Positions 33,424 to 41,014 of a DNA stretch of 41,244 nucleotides are shown in pieces. Within the stretch, counting starts at the first letter, position 1. Every line of letters begins with the position of its first letter. The stretch comes from Promethearchaeota archaeon (lineage in GTDB: Archaea > Asgardarchaeota > Lokiarchaeia > Sigyniarchaeales > SOKP01), in assembly GCA_011364925.1 (NCBI GenBank), contig RDOA01000030.1:1-41244 (forward strand). The letters are read 5' to 3'. The notes below the pieces were generated by a model. It had not been told where the DNA came from. It made no database searches and worked only from the letters and a program-made list of their open reading frames with translations. A program made the position numbers and the translations under genes.

Positions 33424-34926
33424 TTAAATCCTTACTAGAATATCATGAGTGTTCATATAATCCTTTAAGTCTTTAATTTTCAAAAGATTATAATGGAATA
33501 ATGAAGCTGCTAGAACTGCTTCAGCTCCGTTATTGATAGCTTCAATGAAATGGTCTTTATTACCAGCCCCACCAGACGCAATTACGGGTACAGAAACTCT
33601 ATCTGTTATAGCTCGAATCAGGTCAAGATCATATCCTTGACTTGTTCCGTCTCTATCCATACTTGTTACTAACAGCTCTCCCGCTCCTTTTTCAACAACT
33701 AATTTTGCCCATTCTAACACATCGAGACCAGTGGGTTTAGTACCACTATGTGAATATACTTCCCACGATTGACCCTTTTTCTTTGCGTCAATTGCGACGA
33801 CGATGCACTGAGCTCCGAATTTATTCGCTCCTTTAGTTATTAAATTTGGATCTTCTATCGCCGCTGAATTTATACTCACTTTTTCAGCTCCAGCTTTGAT
33901 TATTGCTGTCATGTCCTCGATTGTTTTAATTCCTCCACCAACTGTAAGTGGAATGTATACTTCTTCGGCAACGGAACGAATCGTATTGAGCATACTTTTT
34001 CGTCCTTCTAATGTAGCCGATATGTCTAAAAAAACTAACTCATCTGCGCCACTCTCGTTGTAATATTGAGCAAGTTCAACTGGGTCTCCACTATCTCGTA
34101 ATTCTTTGAACTTTATCCCTTTAACAACTCTTCCATTTTTCACATCAAGACAAGGGATAATCCGTCGTACTAAATGAGAACCATGAAGCTTATCTAGGAA
34201 CGAGCTTAATGTTTCAATTGCAATACTTCCATCATATAATGCTTTCCCTACTATTACTCCATCTGAAAAATTTAGCGCATCTTCTACATCTTTTATGTTT
34301 GATATTCCACCAGACGCAATAATTCTAGTGTTGATATTCTTTTTCTCCCTCAATTCCAAATAAAGCTCTGTATTTAAACCAGAAGAGGTACCATCTCTCA
34401 TTATGTCAGTAACAATGAAATCGCGTATTCCTACGTTTTCCAGTTTAGAAAGCGCGTCAAAAACGTTTAGATTTGTATCATACTGCCATCCTTTAGTACG
34501 AACTGTTTTATTGGAGGAATCTAAAGCAATTGCAATTTTCCTTCCATACTTTTTCGATAAATCTTCCAAAAGGTTATTATCCTCAAAAGCAACAGTACCT
34601 AGTATTATTCGGTCGGCTCCCTGAATTAACAACTCATCTATCACATCAACGCTTCGGATGCCACCACCAATCTGTAACTTGATTCCGGCTTTTTTTGACA
34701 AATTAAGTAAGTTTAAAATTTTAGAATAGCTAGCATTGTTCCGATAATCTCCTGTCAATGCTCCGTCTAGGTTGATAATGTGAACCCACAAAGCACCAGC
34801 TTCTATGAAGTGTCCTAAAATAGCTACTGGATCGTCAGAATATGTGGTTTGTTTTAAATAGTCCCCCTGAATAAGTCTAACAACTCGTCCTTCCCTTATA
34901 TCAATAGCAGGTATTACAGTTTTCAT
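33424..34926 (-). CDS. hisAF: HisA-HisF fusion protein
   Basis: One uninterrupted 500-residue frame contains two complete (beta/alpha)8 barrels. Residues 1 to about 247 are HisA (VIPAIDIREGRVVRLIQGDY; LQIGGGIRSVDVIDELL; FIVTDIMRDGTSSG; IIASGGISN), the ProFAR isomerase. Residues about 253-500 are HisF (RRIIPCLDVKNGRVVKGIKF with D261; LTVGGGIKT; VVAIDAKKKGQ with D380; MDRDGTSQGYDLDL; VIASGGAGN), the cyclase subunit of imidazole glycerol phosphate synthase. The junction KLHGSHLVRR has no ATG, GTG or TTG in frame, so HisF can only be made as part of the fusion. It is the last gene of the his operon, just downstream of hisH, its glutaminase partner. Confidence 0.95.
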   Translation of the reverse strand: MKTVIPAIDIREGRVVRLIQGDYLKQTTYSDDPVAILGHFIEAGALWVHIINLDGALTGDYRNNASYSKILNLLNLSKKAGIKLQIGGGIRSVDVIDELLIQGADRIILGTVAFEDNNLLEDLSKKYGRKIAIALDSSNKTVRTKGWQYDTNLNVFDALSKLENVGIRDFIVTDIMRDGTSSGLNTELYLELREKKNINTRIIASGGISNIKDVEDALNFSDGVIVGKALYDGSIAIETLSSFLDKLHGSHLVRRIIPCLDVKNGRVVKGIKFKELRDSGDPVELAQYYNESGADELVFLDISATLEGRKSMLNTIRSVAEEVYIPLTVGGGIKTIEDMTAIIKAGAEKVSINSAAIEDPNLITKGANKFGAQCIVVAIDAKKKGQSWEVYSHSGTKPTGLDVLEWAKLVVEKGAGELLVTSMDRDGTSQGYDLDLIRAITDRVSVPVIASGGAGNKDHFIEAINNGAEAVLAASLFHYNLLKIKDLKDYMNTHDILVRI

Positions 34927-34931
34927 ATTTC

Positions 34932-35531
34932 TTACACCTTATCTTTTAGCGATTCAACCCAATATTTCAAGATACTTTCTCCTAATGTTTTACTTTTCTC
35001 TGGGTGGAACTGGATTGCTAAGATCGTTCCGTACTTAAAAATAACTCCAAATTTAATCCCATGTAAGGTAAATGCAATCATAGAAGTTTTATCAGCCGCG
35101 TCACAGTAGTATGTGTGGTTAAAGTAAGCAAATCCCGAAAAGTATGGCTCTTTTATAGAAATGACGCGGTTCCAACCTGTGTGTGGCACTCGAATCATAC
35201 CAGTAAAGCTCAATTTTTTCACGCTTCCCGGAATAATTCCTAATCCCTCAAAACCTGGGCTTTCTTCTGATTTGCTAAATAATAGTTGTAAACCTAAACA
35301 GATTCCTAAAGTTGGAGTTTTAGGAATAATCTGTTTTAACAGTTCAAAAAGATCTTTTTTCCTTAGTTCTTGAACTGCGTCTCCAAAAGCGCCTACACCT
35401 GGTAAAACAATCCCTAATGCTCCTTTGATTTTATGTTTTTCATTAGAGATTATCACATCAGGGTAAAACCGTTGTAAAGACCGTTGAACAGAACGTAAAT
35501 TCCCACTTCCATAATCGATTATTGTGATCAT
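34932..35531 (-). CDS. hisH: Imidazole glycerol phosphate synthase, glutaminase subunit
   Basis: A 199-residue class I glutamine amidotransferase that supplies ammonia to the HisF barrel. It has MITIIDYGSGNLRSV at the start, the oxyanion segment GIVLPGVGAFGDA, the nucleophile C78 in GICLGLQLL and the His-Glu pair in IQFHPEKS. The start is ATG 35531, after AAAGGA, rather than the frame's first ATG at 35558. It lies between hisB and the hisA-hisF fusion, five bases from the latter. Confidence 0.95.
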   Translation of the reverse strand: MITIIDYGSGNLRSVQRSLQRFYPDVIISNEKHKIKGALGIVLPGVGAFGDAVQELRKKDLFELLKQIIPKTPTLGICLGLQLLFSKSEESPGFEGLGIIPGSVKKLSFTGMIRVPHTGWNRVISIKEPYFSGFAYFNHTYYCDAADKTSMIAFTLHGIKFGVIFKYGTILAIQFHPEKSKTLGESILKYWVESLKDKV

Positions 35532-35570
35532 TAGTAAATCCTTTAACTGATCGAACAAATATTTAATTTC

Positions 35571-36176
35571 TTATAATGTTCCCTTAGTAGATGGAACACT
35601 GTTTCGTCGTTTAGGGTTAAACCTAGATGCCATATCCAGAGAAGAGCCAAGAGCCTTAAAAACAGACTCTGCTATGTGATGATCGTCTTTTCCAGAAAGT
35701 ACCTTAACATGAAGTGTTATACCGGCGTGGACTGCAAATGTTTGTAAAAAATGTTCTACTAAGGTAAGTGGTATTAACTCGTCTTGAACTTTCCCTAAAT
35801 ATGTACCAGTCCAAGGGATATCGATACTTGAATATGGTCGGTTTGAAAAATCAACAACTACTAAGGCAAGGGCGTCATCCATCGGTACATACGAAAAACC
35901 AATGCGAGTTATTCCAGTTTTATCTCCAATTGCTTGTTTGAAAGCCGCACCTAGTACTATTCCCACATCTTCTATGGTATGATGAGTATCAACATGTAAA
36001 TCCCCTTGAGCCTTTACTTCAATATCAAATGTCCCATGAACAGCGATATGATCTAACATATGGTCCAAAAATCCAACACCCGTATTTATATTAGAATTTC
36101 CAGAACCATCGATATTCAACAAAACTCTAACATTTGTTTCTTTAGTTGTTCTTTCTTGAGTAGACTTGCGATCCAT
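35571..36176 (-). CDS. hisB: Imidazoleglycerol-phosphate dehydratase
   Basis: A 201-residue monofunctional IGPD. Family features are NVRVLLNIDGSGNSNINTGV, FLDHMLDHIAVHG, VDTHHTIEDVGIVLG and KDDHHIAESVFKALG, carrying the histidines and acids that bind two manganese ions. ATG 36176 follows a GGTGG ribosome-binding site lying inside the end of hisC and is preferred over an upstream ATG (36215) that would overlap hisC by 38 bases. No histidinol-phosphatase domain is fused, unlike enterobacterial HisB. Confidence 0.95.
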   Translation of the reverse strand: MDRKSTQERTTKETNVRVLLNIDGSGNSNINTGVGFLDHMLDHIAVHGTFDIEVKAQGDLHVDTHHTIEDVGIVLGAAFKQAIGDKTGITRIGFSYVPMDDALALVVVDFSNRPYSSIDIPWTGTYLGKVQDELIPLTLVEHFLQTFAVHAGITLHVKVLSGKDDHHIAESVFKALGSSLDMASRFNPKRRNSVPSTKGTL

Positions 36177-36177
36177 T

Positions 36178-37302
36178 TTAATTTCCACCTTTGAAAAATA
36201 ATTTGATTTTATCAATAACTTTTTCCATATTTTCTTGTAGACCGATGCTAATCCTTAGATTATTAACCATATCCTGTGATGAATAATAACGTACAAGAAT
36301 CCCTTTCGAATATAAATATTCGTAAAGGCTTTTTGCTACTTCTGGAGTTTCAAATGTGAGTAAAATATAGCAAGCTTCACTCCGATGAATCCAGAATGCT
36401 TTATTTTGATTTTGAATTAATTTAAGTTGATTAATAAACCATTCTCTTGTTTTTTTAATTTCAATTATTCGTTTCTCCACTAAATGACTTGATAAGGCTG
36501 CTATCGCCGCTTTTTGTCCAGCAATATTAACATTGTAAGGCTGTTTGATCGACACTAAGACTTTTCGGATATCGTTTGGTATTATCCCGTACCCCACGCG
36601 TAGCCCACCTAAACCATAAGCCTTGCTAAATGTTCGAAGAACAACAATATTATCGTATTGAGGGATCCAATTAGCTAAACTCTGATAATTTGAGAATTCT
36701 ATGTACGCTTCGTCAACAATCAATAATATTGGGAGAGAAACTAAGGACTCAACAAACTTTTCAGATAAAACTGTTCCATCAGGGTTATTTGGACGAGCGA
36801 TAAAAACTATTTTTGCATGTTTGGCTGCATCTAAAAATTTAGCCTCGTCGAGGATATAGCGAGCAAAAGATTCATCTTTAACTAGCTGCATGGGAACGGT
36901 TACGTGCTTAATTCCGTAGACTTGAGATAAAAACGAAATCATACCAAAAGTGGGAGAAACGGAGAGTATTGAATCATAGGGATTTGCGTAAGCTTTAATG
37001 AGCAATTCAATCAACTCGTCAGATCCAGAACCTACAATAATGTTGTTGGCAATCAAATTCTCTTTAATTGCTATACTCTGAATTAAGATTGAACATAAGG
37101 GATCTGGATAGAAATTAATTCTCTTGAGAGAACTTAACGCATTCAATACTTCTGGCAATGGTTCATAAGGGTTTTCATTTCCGTCAAGTTTAATAATATT
37201 CGAAGTAGGAATCTGTAATTCTTCGGCAATTGCTTCTAAAGGTTTCACTCCGCTATAACTTTTGATTGAAGCTAAACGGTCTACGATTTTAATTTTCGTC
37301 AT
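36178..37302 (-). CDS. hisC: Histidinol-phosphate aminotransferase
   Basis: A 374-residue class I/II PLP aminotransferase. It has NIIKLDGNENPYEPLPEV near residue 36, VGSGSDELIELLIKAYANP, FIARPNNPDGT, VDEAYIEFS and LRTFSKAYGLGGLRVGYG with the PLP lysine, and ends NLRISIGLQENM. It converts imidazole acetol phosphate to histidinol phosphate. Its ATG overlaps the hisD stop by four bases, and hisB starts one base after its stop, so the three genes are translationally linked. Confidence 0.94.
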   Translation of the reverse strand: MTKIKIVDRLASIKSYSGVKPLEAIAEELQIPTSNIIKLDGNENPYEPLPEVLNALSSLKRINFYPDPLCSILIQSIAIKENLIANNIIVGSGSDELIELLIKAYANPYDSILSVSPTFGMISFLSQVYGIKHVTVPMQLVKDESFARYILDEAKFLDAAKHAKIVFIARPNNPDGTVLSEKFVESLVSLPILLIVDEAYIEFSNYQSLANWIPQYDNIVVLRTFSKAYGLGGLRVGYGIIPNDIRKVLVSIKQPYNVNIAGQKAAIAALSSHLVEKRIIEIKKTREWFINQLKLIQNQNKAFWIHRSEACYILLTFETPEVAKSLYEYLYSKGILVRYYSSQDMVNNLRISIGLQENMEKVIDKIKLFFKGGN

Positions 37303-38624
37303 TTAGCTCTCCTCCTTGCAGCCTCTGAATGAGCTTGAAGTTCTTCATTACAAGCTAATATTTCAGCTAATGGTGCAATCGATTTTACCGTCTTCCTGTC
37401 CAGTGATATAAGACTTGTGATTTTGATGAAATCTAAAACTGAAAGTGGTGATGAAAATTTTGCCGCACCACCTGTTGGCATTACATGACTTGGTCCAGCG
37501 ATATAATCCCCCAATACTTCGCAAGAAGATTCACCTAAGAAAATGCCCCCTGAATTTTTAATAAGCGGTAATAATTGTTTGGGATTCTTAGTTACAATAG
37601 ACAAGTGTTCTGGTGCGAAATTGTTAATCACAGATATCGCTCTCTCAGTGTTAGGAACTACTATAATACCTCCATTATTTTTTATCGCGTGTTCTGCGAT
37701 TTTGGAACGAGGTAAATCGAGAATTTGTTCCTCTATTGATGTCTTGACCTTATTTGCAAGATCTTGGCTTGTTGTCATTATTATCGGAATTGCTAAATAA
37801 TCGTGTTCAGCTTGAGCAAGCAAATCAGAAGCAATCAATTCTGGATTTGCAGACTCGTCAGCGAAAATTACAGCTTCTGTTGGACCGGCTATACCGTCAA
37901 TTCCAACGATGCCAAAAACCTCTCGCTTAGCTAAAGTCACGAAAATATTCCCTGGACCAATGATTTTATTAACTCTTGGAACTGATTCGGTACCATATGC
38001 AAGTGCCGCAATTGCTTGGACACCACCAATTTGTAAAACCCTGATTTTAGCATGCAGAGCGCGCATTATATTACACGTTGCTAAAATTATAGAAGAAATT
38101 GGAGGTGGACTTACTATCACTATTTCTTCAACTCCCGCAACAATCGCGGGAGAAACACTGTGGATGACGGTTGATGGAAGAGGAGCAGATCCTCCCGGTA
38201 TGTAAAAACCCACTCGCCGAATAGGATTAATAATTTGACCTAAAGATCCTCCTAATTCTTCTGTGGTCCAAGACGACAAAGGTTGCTTTCTGTGAAATGC
38301 TATTATTCTATCTCTAGCACTGATTAATGCTTCCTTTACCTCATCATCTATAGACTTCAAGGCAGATTCCAATAACTCCGATTTGACTTCAATGTTGTCG
38401 CCAATATTGAATTTATCTAGTTTCCAAGTCCATTCAATAAGAGCACGATCTCCTTTTTCAATAACATCGTTAATAATTTTCCTGACAACTTCTAGAGGAG
38501 TTAAAAGTTCTCCAAATAGTTCAACAATCCGTTTGTTTATTTGAGGTGGAAGAGATACATCTACGATTGGTTTGCGTATCAGTATAGATTTCTCAGCTTC
38601 TTCGACAGTGTAGATTGGAATCAT
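37299..38624 (-). CDS. hisD: Histidinol dehydrogenase
   Basis: A 441-residue zinc enzyme catalysing the last two oxidations to histidine with NAD. Characteristic stretches are RRVGFYIPGGSAPLPSTV, VAGVEEIVIVSPP, QAIAALAYGTESVPRVNKI, GPGNIFVTLAKREVFG, GIAGPTEAVIFADE, the zinc/active-site region LLAQAEHDYLA, NFAPEHLSI, GEYIAGPSHVMPTGG-like sequence (here GDYIAGPSHVMPTGGAA) and the C-terminal LQAHSEAARRR. ATGA overlaps join it to hisG upstream (38624-38621) and hisC downstream. Confidence 0.95.
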   Translation of the reverse strand: MIPIYTVEEAEKSILIRKPIVDVSLPPQINKRIVELFGELLTPLEVVRKIINDVIEKGDRALIEWTWKLDKFNIGDNIEVKSELLESALKSIDDEVKEALISARDRIIAFHRKQPLSSWTTEELGGSLGQIINPIRRVGFYIPGGSAPLPSTVIHSVSPAIVAGVEEIVIVSPPPISSIILATCNIMRALHAKIRVLQIGGVQAIAALAYGTESVPRVNKIIGPGNIFVTLAKREVFGIVGIDGIAGPTEAVIFADESANPELIASDLLAQAEHDYLAIPIIMTTSQDLANKVKTSIEEQILDLPRSKIAEHAIKNNGGIIVVPNTERAISVINNFAPEHLSIVTKNPKQLLPLIKNSGGIFLGESSCEVLGDYIAGPSHVMPTGGAAKFSSPLSVLDFIKITSLISLDRKTVKSIAPLAEILACNEELQAHSEAARRRAK

Positions 38625-39634
38625 TGATTTCCCTCTAACTTCTTTAATAATTTTTTATATCGCAATGGTTCTTCTTCGAAGATGAATAAAGTAGGACTCA
38701 CGACAACCCCACTTCCGCCAATTTCTCTCAGTGCTCTTATAGTTTTAGTCAATTTTCTTTTTTCAACAATAATATGAATCGCAAACCAAGATCCGCCTTC
38801 TGAAGAAATGATTGGAGAGATAGTGGGACCTTGAAGCCCCATTAAATTTTCTTTCGTAGCCATTTTTTCTGCAATACTTTCTGGAGTGTCTCCTCGCATA
38901 TTTATAAATACTGATATGTAATTTTTTGCTCTTAGAGTAGCTTCAAAGTATTCTAAAAATGTTCGACAGGTTTCTAATGCGTGTTGATTTTCTCTTAAGA
39001 TCTTTCGGTTTGCTATAAAGCAGGCTTGTGATTGAAGAATACAACCCCCTTGAATTCTTTTAAGCCTATTATCTTTTAGTGTTTGGCCTGTCGAGACTAA
39101 ATCGACAATAATATCTGAATATCCCAACGTAGGAGCGACTTCTAACGTACCTTCAGCCCGAAATAACTCAAAATCTAACCCGCGCTTATTGAAAAACTCT
39201 TTTGTTAATGAGGGGAATTTAGAGGCAACGCGTAAAGTTTGATTGCGTTGTTTTAACTCTTCTATTGAATTTTCAACCCAATTTTCCGGTATTGATACTT
39301 CAAGAGTACAACTTCCGAAACCTAAATCCTCGTGAACAATTAGAATTTTATTTGGTTCTTGCAGTGTAAACTCAGATAATATATCCAAACCAACTATACC
39401 ATAGGCTAAATTCCCGTTAAAAACTCCGTTGATTATATCCTTTTGCCGTTGAAATACTACTTGAATATCTGGGAATCCTTCTAACCATCCTATATATTGC
39501 TGTCGATTTCTTCTAAGTTTGAATCCACAAGAATCAAGAAAGTCTTGAGTTTCGGAAGTCATACGACCTTTTGAGGGAATTCCAATTCGTAGCATATTCG
39601 AATTAAAATTCTCCTTTACATTTTTAGTTTCCAT
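38621..39634 (-). CDS. hisG: ATP phosphoribosyltransferase, long form
   Basis: A 337-residue HisG, first enzyme of histidine synthesis (ATP + PRPP). It has LRIGIPSKGRM, FQRQKDIINGV, AYGIVGLDIL, FRAEGTLEVAPTLGYSDIIVDLVSTGQTL (PRPP loop) and a C-terminal ACT-like domain of about 80 residues (LMGLQGPTISPI; GSWFAIHIIVEKRKL; GGSGVVVSPTLFIFEEE). That domain marks the long, histidine-feedback-inhibited form, so no HisZ is needed. A GGGAGGAG ribosome-binding site eight bases before ATG 39634 supports this start, although it overlaps hisIE by 11 bases and adds 13 residues before the usual beginning. Confidence 0.94.
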   Translation of the reverse strand: METKNVKENFNSNMLRIGIPSKGRMTSETQDFLDSCGFKLRRNRQQYIGWLEGFPDIQVVFQRQKDIINGVFNGNLAYGIVGLDILSEFTLQEPNKILIVHEDLGFGSCTLEVSIPENWVENSIEELKQRNQTLRVASKFPSLTKEFFNKRGLDFELFRAEGTLEVAPTLGYSDIIVDLVSTGQTLKDNRLKRIQGGCILQSQACFIANRKILRENQHALETCRTFLEYFEATLRAKNYISVFINMRGDTPESIAEKMATKENLMGLQGPTISPIISSEGGSWFAIHIIVEKRKLTKTIRALREIGGSGVVVSPTLFIFEEEPLRYKKLLKKLEGNQ

Positions 39635-40544
39635 TTTTTCTTCTCCTCCCTAATTCATTTAAAATATCTTGAAGTTTTACCCCTTCTTTAACCATTAAAA
39701 CTAAAATAAAATAGGTTAAGTCGGCGATTTCCCAAACAAGATTATCCTTATCAGTAAAATTTATTACTTCCAAGCTTTCTTCCCTGATTTTTGAAAGCAA
39801 CAATTTATTGTCTTCAGCAAGCTTCTTAGTATATGAATTTGATACTATCGAGTTCTGAATTCTATCGACAAGTATATCATAGAGAACGCTTAAGGAAAAT
39901 TCTCTATCTTGAAAACATGAATACGTTCCTCTGTGGCAAGCGTATCCACATTGCTCAACTTTGAACAAAAGAGCGTCGTTATCGCAATCAAAAAGAATCT
40001 TTTTTACTTCCTGATAATTTCCCGACTCCTCTCCCTTTATCCATAACTTATTTCTTGATCTACTGAAATATATCGCTTTCCGAGTGCTTATCGTCTGCTT
40101 CAAAGATGCTTTAGAAGAATAAGCAAGCATTAGCACTGTATTGTTTTGATCTTGCACTACAGTTGGAATTAGTCCTAATCCTTTATCAAAATCGAGAAGA
40201 TTGAGCAAGCGATCGTCTATGAAAGAATATTTCATTTTTGGATCAAAATGAATAACTTCATAAAAATTAGGCAAGGAGTGAGTAATAATTCTGTAACCAT
40301 TTTTGTTTAACAGGTTTTTCAACTCGCACTGGTCCTCATCAATATCAAATCTAAGATCTAAATTCCAAAATAGTTCATTCAATTCTTTCCTATTTAAGTC
40401 TAGCTTTTCGAAATCCTGCTTATTGATTTTAATTACTAAAGTACAAAAGACATCCCAATTCCGCTTTGTAAAGATTTCTTTAATAAACTGAGTAATTCCT
40501 CCAACCTGTTCAAGATCTTTCATTTCCACTTTTAATATTAACAT
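39624..40544 (-). CDS. hisIE: HisI-HisE bifunctional enzyme with extra N-terminal domain
   Basis: A 306-residue protein. Residues about 118-215 are phosphoribosyl-AMP cyclohydrolase (VLMLAYSSKASLKQT; AIYFSRSRNKLWIKGEESGN; the magnesium site DCDND at 186-190; zinc ligands C203 and C210 in YACHRGTYSCF). Residues about 220-300 are phosphoribosyl-ATP pyrophosphatase (KIREESLEVINFTDKDNLVW; EIADLTYFILVLMVKEGV). Residues 1 to about 115 are an extra, apparently soluble domain (IKEIFTKRNWDVFCTLVIK; LKNLLNKNGYRIITHSLPNF) that I do not recognise and that usual HisIE proteins of about 200 residues lack. It is first in the operon, after GGGGGTGA, and its leader carries the histidine-rich reading frame. 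Confidence 0.92.
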   Translation of the reverse strand: MLILKVEMKDLEQVGGITQFIKEIFTKRNWDVFCTLVIKINKQDFEKLDLNRKELNELFWNLDLRFDIDEDQCELKNLLNKNGYRIITHSLPNFYEVIHFDPKMKYSFIDDRLLNLLDFDKGLGLIPTVVQDQNNTVLMLAYSSKASLKQTISTRKAIYFSRSRNKLWIKGEESGNYQEVKKILFDCDNDALLFKVEQCGYACHRGTYSCFQDREFSLSVLYDILVDRIQNSIVSNSYTKKLAEDNKLLLSKIREESLEVINFTDKDNLVWEIADLTYFILVLMVKEGVKLQDILNELGRRRKNGN

Positions 40545-40557
40545 AATTCACCCCCAA

Positions 40558-40577
40558 AACTGAATAAGATTTCAGTT
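40558..40577 (-). promoter_or_regulatory. Hairpin directly before the hisIE ribosome-binding site
   Basis: On the minus strand AACTGAA (40577-40571) and TTCAGTT (40564-40558) form a 7-bp hairpin with a six-base loop. TT and the Shine-Dalgarno GGGGGTGA follow. It could affect hisIE translation or be the second arm of an attenuator. Confidence 0.45.
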
Positions 40578-40583
40578 CGATTT

Positions 40584-40632
40584 AATTCCAATGAATTATC
40601 GAATATAAGTACTACCTTAATTCATCGGAATT
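40584..40632 (-). promoter_or_regulatory. 15-bp hairpin overlapping the leader stop codon
   Basis: Minus-strand AATTCCGATGAATTA (40632-40618) pairs with TAATTCATTGGAATT (40598-40584): 15 consecutive pairs with a single G-U and a 19-base loop. It starts within the TAA of the histidine-rich leader frame. A ribosome stalled on the His codons would cover its 5' arm, so its formation could depend on histidyl-tRNA supply. Confidence 0.65.
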
Positions 40633-40777
40633 ATTCATGATGCTGATGATGATGAAAATGTGAAAATTGTTGAGAACAATTTAGTATTTCATCCGATCGA
40701 ATAACTATAGTGTTATTTGACCCATCAACTACAACTAAACTCAATAGATTTACTCCTTTCTTTATTAGAAATCCCAT
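40631..40777 (-). CDS. Histidine-rich leader peptide of the his operon
   Basis: A 48-codon frame from ATG 40777 to TAA 40633-40631, or 37 codons from TTG 40744 with a better Shine-Dalgarno (AAAGGAG). It lies upstream of hisIE on the same strand and ends SHFHHHQHHE: six His codons, five CAT and one following Phe, within the last nine sense codons. Position, length, strand, the His run at the end and the 15-bp hairpin opening at its stop codon are what enterobacterial his leader peptides show. In those systems ribosome stalling at His codons controls attenuation. A small 8-bp hairpin (40664-40682) precedes the His run. The alternative is a small metal-binding protein. No homologue search was possible. 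Confidence 0.6.
   Translation of the reverse strand: MGFLIKKGVNLLSLVVVDGSNNTIVIRSDEILNCSQQFSHFHHHQHHE
40664..40682 (-). promoter_or_regulatory. 8-bp hairpin before the His codons
   Basis: Minus-strand AAATTGTT (40682-40675) and AACAATTT (40671-40664) form a perfect 8-bp stem with the three-base loop CTC inside the leader frame, just upstream of the His codon run. It may act as a pause hairpin. Confidence 0.4.
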
Positions 40778-40894
40778 ATCAATTACCTATTGAGTTCTTA
40801 TTCTATAGATAAAAATGTATTTTATTGACTACTATATGCACCGTAAACTAAAAAAGTTAACTATGATGGAATGATTTCATATAACTGAAATTTA

Positions 40895-40926
40895 GTCTGG
40901 TTAGACCTTTTTTAGTTGGACTAACT
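40895..40926. promoter_or_regulatory. Paired palindromes between his operon and kdd
   Basis: GTCTGGTTAGAC (40895-40906) and TTAGTTGGACTAA (40912-40924, extendable to AGTT-GGACT-AACT at 40914-40926) are two adjacent short palindromes with related arms (TTAGT, GGTTAGAC, GGACTAAC). They lie in the divergent promoter region and are candidate operators for kdd, his or both. Confidence 0.45.
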
Positions 40927-40974
40927 ATTTTAAAAAATTTATAATTCTAACGATTCTTAAGTTAGATCAGATTC

Positions 40975-40986
40975 TTTTATAAAAAA
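40975..40986 (+). promoter_or_regulatory. TATA box of kdd
   Basis: TTTTATAAAAAA lies about 30-40 bases upstream of the kdd ATG, the position expected of an archaeal TATA box with a short leader carrying GGAG (41003-41006). Confidence 0.5.
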
Positions 40987-41014
40987 TCCTATAGAAATAG
41001 ATGGAGTATATCCA

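Noticed and set aside
40303-40491. Plus-strand 62-codon frame rich in Phe and Ser opposite hisIE
   Set aside because: Antisense to the N-terminal hisIE coding sequence; no ribosome-binding site and biased composition.
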